Part shown: positions 27,260 to 37,131 of the stretch, one piece after another
Layout of the letters: each line of letters begins with the position of its first letter
Numbering within the stretch: position 1 is the stretch's first letter
Assembly (NCBI GenBank): GCA_010093705.1
Contig: MU006093.1
Span: 322,569-365,606 of the forward strand
Source of the DNA: Patellaria atrata CBS 101060
Taxonomy: Eukaryota; Ascomycota; Dothideomycetes; Patellariales; Patellariaceae
Direction: 5' to 3'
Length of the DNA stretch: 43,038 bases
The notes under the pieces: model-generated
Databases searched by the model: none
What the model was told of the DNA's origin: nothing
The model's input: the letters and a program-made list of their open reading frames with translations, nothing else
Position numbers and translations under genes: made by a program

Positions 27260-27933
27260 CGTTTTAGATTTTTGTGTAGGAAGGGTTGGAAGACTCAATT
27301 GACCTTAGAGAGTACGGACTGTTATACTACGATTCCGGTGACACAACCACAGACCATAGCGAACAATAATTTTGAGCGAGGTCGGCGATGCTTGTTTGGC
27401 AGGTTTGCAGCGGGGCACTAAGGTTAAATTCTACCTCGAGCGATGACGGAATGACAGTTTCAACTAGAACATACCGTACGCTGAGTTTTACAAATATTAC
27501 ATCGTATTCAGGAGTTATGGCATCCATCGTCTACTGTGCTGTACAATAACCTAAAAGTTGTGTTCAATTCTGCTGTACGAACAAACGGAGAATATGAATC
27601 TGCCGGTGTACGCCCACTCTCAAAAGGGGTCTCCGACTCTGTTGTACGGAAAAGTCAGATCCTACTAAAGAGCCTCATCCATACGTAGGGCGTCCTCTAA
27701 CGTGTACTATACTATACAGGGCATTAGTAGTATAGGATTAGCGACGCAACGGTAATTTTCAGCAAACGAAAAGCGACCGAGAAATGCTACATAGCCCCAG
27801 TATGCTCATCCCATTCGTATAGTTTTGAATAAGTATATATAGAGAACATTTGGCCTCATTCAAATATGTAATTGAAGTCTTCAAAACCCTTCAACCATTG
27901 CTAATATCCAAAAGCTCTACCCGACTTCCGTCT
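27260..27933. other. Intergenic region upstream of ARO2
   Basis: 674 bp with the ARO2 promoter and the 3' end of the AA9 gene. AT-rich and rich in CTGTAC-type words. It includes the second copy of the 18-nt ACTGTGCTG-ACAATAAC word. No gene is seen. Confidence 0.5.
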
Positions 27934-28941
27934 TTAACAACTGAAAACGGGTGGTCCCGGGATAGTGTACGGGTTAGCATTGTACATATCATAAGAAATA
28001 CCCGGATCGGTGGCCTTATATGTACCAGGAAATGCTGCTAAATTGCTCTTGGGGACAGTCGTACCGCTTCCAGAGACCTGCAGTTGATGACAGTTAGGGT
28101 AAAACTGAGCACCAGATGGCGCCCATGCTCCATGGAGAGCGATAATTTCATGACGAACGAGATAGTATCCCGGCTTAAGACAAGAAGGAATCTTATAGTT
28201 TACGCCCGCGTTACCGGCTATCTCCAGGGGTGATGTCGCCCATGTGTTTGAAGTACCACTGCGGCCCTCTTCTTGGATCTTGAACCAGACTGCCGAAGTA
28301 CCGGGTTGCCAGTTATTGCATCCTGTATTATCATTATCAGTTTGCTGCTCACATTCTGACGGTTCTCCTCAGTAGCTCAATATACCAGTGTCAGGACATC
28401 TTGCCATATATGTAATAGTGGGGCCCTTGTGACTGTCTGGCCATAGAGTCCACTTCAAATTTACCGTTTCTCCTGCTTTAGCATTTGCGTGCAAAGCTGC
28501 AGGTTTAGAAGGACCTGGAACACCACCAGCAGACCATCCACCGCATTGGAGATCCGGAAGCGTAACATCCTCAACGGGGCCGTTCCCTTGGACTTCTCGA
28601 GATACACGCTGCGGCTGTAAATGACGCATGTGTTAGCTTGGTAACGGCAAGGTTGTTCGAGCTGTAATACGCTCAAGCTACTCAACTTACCGCTGGGGAC
28701 ATATAAGGATCCTGGTAAGGCTACAGGACATAGACCGTTAGACATCGAGTTTGGTGATGAAGACCTTGTATTCAAGAGCTAACCTGGTAGAACTATATCG
28801 TAACACGTTATCAAGGCCGAATAGACGACAAGTACTGGCGACACTCACCTGATAATATTGACCTCCGATGGTCGCATTATCAACCCAACCGTGAGCGGCA
28901 ACCAAGGTCGCGCAGCCAATAACAGCTGCAAGGGACTTCAT
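27934..28941 (-). CDS. Secreted lytic polysaccharide monooxygenase, AA9 family
   Basis: Copper enzyme that oxidatively cleaves cellulose or hemicellulose outside the cell. Exons 28941-28849, a 9-nt exon 28792-28784, 28720-28691, 28614-28386 and 28322-27934 give 249 aa. A 16-residue signal peptide (MKSLAAVIGCATLVAA) is cut to expose His17 (HGWVDNATIGG), the first histidine-brace ligand. The second is the His in WPDSHKGPTITY, and the axial Tyr is in GAQFYPNCHQL. The RHEIIALHGA block and the DLQCGG and CPDTGGCNNW cysteines fit the family. The micro-exon adds FYQ to give YYQFYQPYQDPYMSP; skipping it keeps frame (246 aa). No CBM1 or linker is attached; the protein ends PGPPVFSC. It is likely part of a plant-wall degrading set with the GH28 gene. 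Confidence 0.92.
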
Positions 28942-29959
28942 TTTATCAGTCTTCCAGTTTGATATAGCTTTTCAAAATTATACTGTCATCTAAGTAACGA
29001 ACTTGAAGTTATAGAAACGGAAGCACGACCGCATTTTGTACTTGAATTTTCTCCTCATTTATAATCCCACTATCTTTCAATAGAGTTGACAACATATCTC
29101 ATTCGGTTCCTGAGTTAAAGGACCGTTTTCGTCTTGGCAGCTAATATATAATATAGTGAACACTGGGAGAAATGATGCCGTGCAACTTAAGCGACACCTT
29201 TCGAACCTGGTTTTGACGGAGAAATATAGTTCTGAACTTTCGGACCGGGGATCGCGGTTTTAAAGTCTGCGGTGTCCAAAGGAAAATTCAAGAAGATACT
29301 CCGTTTAGTTGATATAAGAATCGCAGTACCAAGAACCAGCGGCCGATGTGAAACCTCGTTCCGTCGGGCCGCGTTGTTCGTTTATCGCCCGGAGTCGGAA
29401 CCATCCAGCCGGTACGATAACTTGCACATGTACTTGTGTTTATATCCTTAATGTCGCTAGCTATTCTGGTTAGGTACTTAGTTTCATGCTCTCTTATCTC
29501 ATTATACCTACTTCTTTATTACCATGAGTGCTTTTAAGGACAGTCTAAGCGGACGTCAATATATATATTACATTATTTACTATTATCTGACAGTCCTTAA
29601 AACAATCTGATATATAATCACCTACAATCAAAGCACGTTAGTTGTTTATAGAATGAATAGTTGCAAATACGGAAGGAATGTTATCTGAACGTTTATAATT
29701 AAGACATCTTCACTCCAAAGTAGCGCTCCCCTCTAAGCATGATATACCTCTCTTTTTAATAACTTATCAGCTCTCTCGCCTTTACTTCTAACTTCAAGCA
29801 TACGATCGCCCTTTCCCCCCAGCTACTCGCATAATCCAGGGCAACACCATAACAGAACTAAATAAACAAACTCCAAAACCACCACCACAATAAAGCTAAT
29901 CCCCAACACACCTAAAGAAAAATAAATAAACAATAAAACCTAAACACGTCTAAAGAGAG
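28942..29959. other. Intergenic region upstream of the AA9 gene
   Basis: About 1 kb, strongly AT-rich, holding the AA9 promoter (a TTATAAAT-like word lies about 115 nt upstream on the minus strand). 29800-29960 is A/C-rich on the plus strand. I see no gene. Confidence 0.5.
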
Positions 29960-30122
29960 AAAAAGTTTAAAAATTTAAAAATCAAAACAGTTCCCCCCCC
30001 TATATGGTGGGGGTGCGGTACATCTGCCGGCCGACGAGGCCTGAAATCGAACCCAGGACGTGTTGGTGACATGGCCTGATCGGTGCGGTGGGGTAATTCT
30101 ACCACTAGGCCACAGGTCCTGG
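29960..30122 (-). ncRNA. tRNA-like RNA polymerase III element (decayed tRNA or SINE head)
   Basis: On the minus strand TGGCCTAGTGG (30112-30102) matches the tRNA A box and GGTTCGATTTC (30053-30043) the B box. The D-loop-like part and the T-loop look like a tRNA, but the part between cannot form an anticodon stem, the T-stem is one base short and the acceptor strands do not pair well. It is therefore not a working tRNA. About 60 nt downstream the minus strand has T-runs (TTTTGATTTTTAAATTTTT) able to stop Pol III. Alternatives are a tRNA pseudogene, the head of a SINE, or a Pol III small RNA. Confidence 0.4.
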
Positions 30123-30590
30123 GTTATGGAAAGAGTGCGAGTGGAAGTTGTATGTATAGTGCCGGAATACATACTTCACTAATGAGGTACCCATGGACGG
30201 GTACTGTCTCCTCACGGTTGCCCCTATGTACAGTACACTTTGTTTTATTCTTATTCCAGCATCTATTCTGTAGGATATTTATCCACATGCTGATGGTATT
30301 GTCGCCAGTTGATCACTAGTCACACAGTTGGTAGGGACCTTAGATTTCATTCTCGTGATTTTTCATTCGTCATACATGATGTGAGCGGCCTCTAGTAATT
30401 GTGTTCCAACTATCTAGTCCAGATGCTATCTACAATCAAGATAAAGAAGAAGAGAAGAGTCTGAAGGCAGGTTTGAGGAAAATATTACTGGCTGATCTTC
30501 GGATGCAGGGCGCGCTCATACCACTAGGCTCTAGCCTGTTACACATGAAGGTCATACATCAGGCGATGAACTATACAAAGCTGAAACCGC

Positions 30591-30594
<4 letters not shown>
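30123..30594. other. Intergenic region between the tRNA-like element and the microsatellite
   Basis: About 470 bp. A plus-strand frame (30401-30874) runs through the microsatellite but starts with GTG and owes part of its length to the CT repeat. No supported feature. Confidence 0.4.
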
Positions 30595-30639
<45 letters not shown>

Positions 30640-30660
30640 CCTCTACCTCTCTCTATATAA
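30595..30660 (+). repeat. CT / ATCT compound microsatellite
   Basis: About 14 copies of CT, followed by four copies of ATCT and then imperfect CTCTAC units. Simple repeat seen directly. Confidence 0.95.
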
Positions 30661-31309
30661 CCTGGAACATCTCATAATTCTTAATCGAAAAAGCAAAGAA
30701 AAAAGCCCATACAGTCCATTCGACAAGCTAAGAGTTTCGTTTCTGCTCGATGCCAAGCTTACAAGAGTACACGGTGAAATTGGGAGAGCCAGAAAAATTC
30801 GCGTGGCAAGGCAGCCTACAAATTCATACCTTACCCATTCTTCAGGGTCGCTTCTCCATTCGCGCTCTAGATGAATGGATATCTTCACCCAGTAACAACA
30901 ATAATGATACACTCCGTACGCAGTAGTAGAATATCATCATCACGGGAATTATCATTTTATCTACGCTTAACAGCAGAGACTACTCAAGACTCAATCCGTC
31001 CTAGGACAAATGCCGCTGTTTTGCGCGTGTAGAACCTTAGGGTACCCCAGAACTCCGACGTAGTACCTGTGCTATCCTACCACCCAGGGATGTTTCTGGT
31101 TTGATGAAAATATCGCTCAGGGATGCTTCTAAGTAGTCTTTCTGTGGGCAAATTGCGCATTTGGTGGATAGATTTGAAGAAGTTAGAGGAGAATGCGGTG
31201 TTATAGATGGTCAAGTGCGAAAGATCAGGGCTTTAAATAGCTAGGGGGCCTAATGATCAGGGGCTCGAATGATCACTAGAGCATTAGAGACTCCTGTCTC
31301 TCACTACCA
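30661..31309. other. Intergenic region between the microsatellite and the repeat array
   Basis: About 650 bp, AT-rich, with stop codons in all frames beyond the tail of the frame noted above. Nothing is recognised. Confidence 0.4.
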
Positions 31310-34300
31310 GATATAAAATCTCCGTTAAGCGATCCTTTCCTTCTCCATCATCTACTCTTCATCCTTAGGAGGGATATCATAGAAAAGGGAAAATTCGGCT
31401 CCGTGGACACGCTATTAGGTACAGAAGATTCCGGTCGAAGCTTTACGTGTTATTAGGTCAGGAAAAACCACTCCTGTGATTTGTGGAAGAATATATTTTC
31501 TAATCCCTAGGATAATGTGTTGGTTGTATGGGCTCGGTGATGACGATCGCCACTAGAAGTAAGTGCAAATCATGACCACCAACCATCTCCTTCTTCTCCC
31601 CAGTTACTAAAAACAAACCTCCTCAAGGGTATCGGTATAATCTTCCTCCAGTCCGAACCAAGGAGCCAAATATCTATCTGGCGATGTCGTCATACAAGGA
31701 ATGATTTCCTACCGTTCCTTCTCAATGAAAGGTAAATTCAACTAAGGGATCAGAAAAGAGTAAGAAAGGAGACTTCTAGATGGAGTTTATAAAGAACAGA
31801 ATCTTTATCCACTGCTTACCAAGCGCTCACACGATTATTATCATACATACACCAGTTAACCCTCCCTGTAAGCTGCCGCTCAAGCAAGTGAACACCACTT
31901 ACACGACCTAGTACTGAACTTTCTGGGATAGTATATAACCCCCCTTGATCTCGACTTCTTCCTCTTCTTCAAATTGAGACTAAGACAATACGTGGTGTCT
32001 TGCTGATAATGGGAGAACAACATTTGAGAAGCTCGGAACACGAATTGATATTGCAACCGCCCACATATACTAAATATTCTAGTCGTCTATCCTGTCTGAG
32101 GAATACTTTTGGAAAACTCTATTGGGATGTCCTTCTTAGTAGGCTAGAGATCATATACTATCTATCTTACAGTTCAGTCAAATTTCTCATCCTGGCTTGA
32201 CGACGGTGATGCTCATCTGCTCTTCAAAGCAAGGGTAGGGAATTGAGTGGTGAATATCATTAGACCACCCATTACTTAACAAGAGAAGACCACAAGGTAC
32301 CTGAGCTTCCTTGTATGCTAATATGCTTCTTCCTCACGATACAATGGATTCGGATATTTATTATCGACTAGCCATCACCAGAACTTATATTGTTCTCGAG
32401 ATTTTAGAATTGAAGTAGACGGAAGCTCTCCTTAAATAAGAGCAGAAACATGCACAAGGACCTACTAAACTGACCAAACATCTGACCAACCCTACTGATC
32501 AACCTCCTTTCTATAGCGCAGTCATTAGTCATCTCACCGCAACTGACGCCTCGTTGACTTCATCTACTCACACCGCTGCCAAAGTCTGTGATACAAGATC
32601 TTCACCTGATTGATCCTTTCTCCTTCTATTCCAACAAACGCTTGTTGAGGAGCAGTGTGGAAACAGCCCTTACCCAATGTTCTCGAGATTCCAGGAATGA
32701 TTGAGGGTGTGGAACTTCGATCGTCTAAGGAAATGTTTGTCGTTGAATGGATCCGGCATACCCAATACTAAGGCAAAATCATTGCCGTGGTCTATATCAT
32801 ATTCTGGAGATGTGAGCCTGATGGATCAACTCCTTTTTGCGGATGAGTGTTCGATAAGTGATGTAATACAGGATTGACATCGACTATAAAGGCTATATGC
32901 TTGCGGCTGAGGTATGATGAGCATCAGTGCTTTTACATAAGGATCCCTATCCCCATAATACTAAGGACCCGATCGAGTAGAAACTCTTTTTATGAACCGG
33001 TTCCAATTAAGAACCCCCTTCTGATGTTCCTCCCTAGGTTCTCCGTCAGGATGAATTGTTCGTACCGCCAAAGCAGCAACCCAATGAACGCTTCGTTCCT
33101 GATGATAGATCCAACCGCCCGCGAAAGACATATGGAAACTGATTCTTCAACTCGAAGAATAGAGCCGTACCTATTTATATACCTACCAATTTGAAGCCAT
33201 ACTTATAAACCAGACATAAGATGACCTCACCAACATACGGCAGATACCTGACGACATATCTGACTGGACTGACTGAACCCCTGACTAATCTAGCTATCTC
33301 CCTGTGGTCGACGTCCGATTGCCCGCTACGCTGGGTAAGTGTAAATAACTCAGTCTATTGAACGTCATCTTTTTCTTCTCCAGCAACCTCTCGTCAAAGA
33401 GCTGTGTGGTACCCCAATAGCTCCTTTCCTCTGTTGGGGATGACAATTCTTAAGAATGTTTCTAGTATTCAGTGCCTTCCTAAAACACGAACACAAACAC
33501 TATCGCTGCTTTGTCGTAACAAACTTTATACTGCTACCTTAGCATATCAACACTCAACACTATCCACCCACTCTTCCACAGCCCACAATTATTTCCTAAC
33601 TAATATAACGACCCCAGTGATAAAAACCATACGCCTACACCCTCGATAACCCCCAAGACTTCCGGTCAAAATGGTAATCGTCATAACAACCAACTTCCCT
33701 CTGGAAAACTTTCTACAAGGTTGCGAAAATCAATGCCCCCTTTTGATTCCACTCCAAACATCTCCCAATGCGCAATTTCAGTACCCGGGGCCGCAGGGGC
33801 CCGATAGATGCTTGGACTCTAAAGATCGATAATGTAGCGACAGCGAAATACGCGTCAGCACTGGTTAGTTTACTTTGAAAGAAGTGGAGGTGTACGCATT
33901 TATAAACCTACTCGTTAGAAATCTGGTGATAAACGAGATGCAAAACTCACTGACGCACAGTAGACATCTGACCAAGCCTTTCGATGATCGCCTGACTCAG
34001 CCCGTCCTCTCACTGCGATTGACGTAGAACTGACCTCAAACGCTCACACAGCCCTCAGGGATTGGTATATAACATCCGTCCTTCCCCTCTTCTATTTCTT
34101 CTCCAACATTCTCCTAGTCGAAGAGCAAGACTAACTTCTACCCTCAAAACAGACGTTGAGAAAGAACAAACCCTACCACTTCAAACAACGTAGGGTATTG
34201 GACGTGGACCGCTGCGATCCCGATGCCGAACGGTATTTTTCCCGCTCATCCGCAACTATCGTGTCTACTCGACTGAAGCCATGAATGATACCAAGAAAAT

Positions 34301-34600
34301 CGGCATATCATTCTAAAGGAACCTTGTTGCGGTTGCCAAATAACGCTTTTCAGTGATGATTTTCACCATTAACATGAGTGGAGCAGTCCCTTCCTAAGAG
34401 CTTGAGTCGCTAAGTCGTGACACGGAATGAGGCTCTTTCTTCGTACTTTCCGAGCACCCGCCAGGTGATTAATTTCCACTTCGTGAAACGAATACGCAGC
34501 GTAATTCTTGACCTACCTTATCAATAGATGATGGAATTGGTGCAATGAAACCTAAAGCAAAGCTCAGGTTTTAGTTTATATACCCATGACCTGGAAGCTC
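31310..34600 (+). repeat. Array of diverged tandem units, each with a TATA-like box and a pyrimidine tract
   Basis: No gene is found in this 3.3 kb. A TTTATAAA/TTTATATA-type box recurs at about 31785, 32430, 33172, 33897 and 34573. It is followed in at least the middle units by CTGAC-rich sequence and then a pyrimidine tract with a shared core: CTTCTTCAAATTGAG (about 31962), CTTCTATTCCAACAA (32624), TTTCTTCTCCAGCAAC (33371) and TTTCTTCTCCAACATT (34106). Units 2 and 4 also share ACATCTGACCAA (32477, 33964), TCTCACYGC, TGACG and CTCACAC-GC in the same order. Spacing is about 0.65-0.75 kb. The unit bodies have diverged too far to align by eye and hold no conserved frame. These may be relics of a tandem gene family or a decayed satellite. 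Confidence 0.45.
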
Positions 34601-34896
34601 GCTGTGTATAAGTCACGGGACCTGTGTGATCACACGACTAAGTGTAGGATGGGAGCCCCAATATGCATCACATATACTAGTCGTATGTAAACGATTGAGC
34701 CATCTGGATGGTAGTATTATTCTCTACCTCCATGAAATGACCTGTAATTTGAACTACCCCATGACTGGTATTGCTAAAGTGAGCAAACAGTCGTATGGTG
34801 GGTACATGATCTACCTGAAAATCCATCCCACCCAATATCTCCAAGGCACCAGGCACCAGAACCCGGATAACACCTTGACCACCTTGACGCCGTGAG

Positions 34897-36630
34897 TTAG
34901 ACAATAGGGTAAACAGGAGTACGATAGCTATCTTTGACGATCTCATCGCTGATCTTCCAGAAAGAAGTTGGACCTGCAGGTCCATGATCGTCGTAATCCC
35001 TAAACGATGCTGTAAGTACATGGGAAGCTAAAGATAAGCAGGACTTACTTATCAAACCATGTGCCGAGAACTCCGCGGGCGGACCGAAGACCGCCAATCT
35101 GAACACCTTCGCTACGCCAGCGCTCTTCACTATAGAGTTGATGAGCTTAGAATGTGTAGATAGGATCATAGACGACTTACCCATGGAATATTGACCATGA
35201 AGTCCAGCGAACTTCGCCTTGAGGAGTGAGTTTTACTATGCCTAGACTTTGTAAGCGCCAGCCAGACCGTTCTCATGTTAAAGAGTTTACCTCGTATCTT
35301 TGAATTTGCATCCGGATCAAAAGACGTATGCATGGATCGCGAAGTACCTTTAAACTCTACAGTAGGGAGAGTTTCACCAGCTCCAGGGGGTATAATCTTG
35401 CTAACACGAAGCTTGATTGTGATAAGTCGAATTGCTTCTCTTGATGAAAGGGGTGGGCTTCTTTCGCGGTGTATGAGAGTCCCATCTATATTGAAATTGT
35501 ACGCATAAAGGTCATGGTAGTCTAAAAAGCGTTAGATAAACCGAAAAAGGTCAGAGAAACTATGTACCTAAGAAGCAAACAATCTGTTTCAAGTTAGCTA
35601 GTTCCAATAGTCTAGTTGCAAGCCACAACTCACTCTCATCCAAGTACCCGCAACACCATAAGGGTCCTGGGAATTGAGGTCCATAGATGGTTCCTCCAGC
35701 ATCCTAGTACCAGAGTTAGAGGGACAAGCTAGAGCATTAGCCCGTTCGGCGGCTTCATGAGCTTTGCAAAGCAAGGGTTTGGATCTGAAGCTATTCGCCG
35801 CACAACCAAAGAACTCTTTATCCCATGGCGATCCAAATAGACTGCCGGAATGGCTATGTACTCGTTCGGTGAATAATTGGAAATTGAAATTCAGTACCAC
35901 CATGATAGCCTCGACCTTCTCCCAATCGACATCTTGAGAACCATCATTCTTGAAAGGGCCCCAATATGATTCCTTGGTGTACTGGCTGAGATCGTAGACG
36001 CGGCCACGAGCATATGGATGTAATGGTTTTGCGAGACGTGGATAAGGCTCCATAGACTTACCAAGTAAGACATGTAGTTTGGCGCTGAGTTGGCGTACTT
36101 TGCTGTCCTCAGAACCGAATTGCGTTTCCGATCCTGCATCATCAAACAACGATGATTTACACATAAGCGTATCAAGATTGCTTGTTTCTTTGAAGAGCAT
36201 GTCGAGTGCTTTACGGTTTTGAGAGTTCATGAAAGGAGTTGATGCCGTGAAGATTAGATCCTGAACATCATCTGCTATAGCGAAGAATGATTCATTATCC
36301 ATGTGATTCCAAACATTGTCACCACAAAGTAACAATTTCTTCGCCAGGACATGCCCAGAAATGCGCATATGCCAATCGGGTTCTGGTTCATTGGGTCTCG
36401 CACGAGGATCGTCCTTTAACTCGATCAGCAATTGTTATAATCCCTCAAAACACCATGTCGAGCACGCATACGTAAGTCTTTAAAAATAATTCTTTCCATA
36501 GTAACCTATTTCCAGTTATAAATGAATGAAGAGCTCTGTTTGTTGATGACAATCTAGCCAAATCTTCCGGATCAACTTCCTTTAGGACTTCCTGCATCAG
36601 CTCCGCAGAAAGGTCTAAGAGGCCCGGCAT
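34897..36630 (-). CDS. F-box protein, fungal type, seven exons
   Basis: Probable substrate receptor of an SCF ubiquitin ligase. Exons 36630-36472, 36413-35634, 35583-35568 (16 nt), 35521-35291, 35235-35181, 35129-35049 and 34999-34897 give 474 aa. The N-terminal F-box is [20 protein letters not shown] followed by [22 protein letters not shown]. The rest matches a conserved fungal C-terminal region rebuilt only by splicing: [60 protein letters not shown] and [20 protein letters not shown]. The ligand-binding part has no WD or LRR repeats. The first intron's acceptor is unclear (AAG at 36414 or GAG at 36420; both keep frame and differ by two residues). The substrate is unknown. Confidence 0.88.
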
Positions 36631-37131
36631 GATCAAAATTGTATTTTCAACCTAGACGGAAATCTTTCTTTGTCAACGAAGGACCTGAACGGCGATGATC
36701 ATGTTGAGATGTTGAGGTATGATAGTAGAACTAGAGGTAAGGTAACCCGAAGCTCTACCCTGATGACTACCTTACCTTTAGAACTAGCGCCGTGCGGAGT
36801 TAAGATCGATGAACCCCGAGGGGGAAACGTGGGGTAGCTGTTGGCCTATTTCTCACCACCACACTAAGAATTATCATAACCCAATACGAAATGAGAGTCT
36901 TAACTAGCAAGCCCAGTACTACTAAAGATCGTGAGAATTCAATTACCGTGCTGATGGAATATCAAGAAACCGGGACACTGGTTTGGTATTCGAGAACTAC
37001 CTAAGCCCTCAGTGATGTATCATATCTATCATGTCTATACCCCTGAATTACCTTATATTCATTAAGCGGAAGCTCAGGGCCAGAGCAGCTCGTTCTATTC
37101 AACCATTTTAGGTGAAGAGTCACATCACTCA
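36631..37131. other. Intergenic region between the F-box and 5'-nucleotidase genes
   Basis: 501 bp between two minus-strand genes. It carries the F-box promoter and the 3' end of the nucleotidase gene. Nothing else is seen. Confidence 0.5.

Noticed and set aside
29960-30122. Functional tRNA gene
   Set aside because: A and B boxes are present but no anticodon stem or proper acceptor pairing can be drawn. Kept only as a tRNA-like element.
30401-30874. 157-codon frame through the microsatellite
   Set aside because: Starts with GTG, and part of its openness comes from the CT repeat, which has no stops. No homology is recognised.
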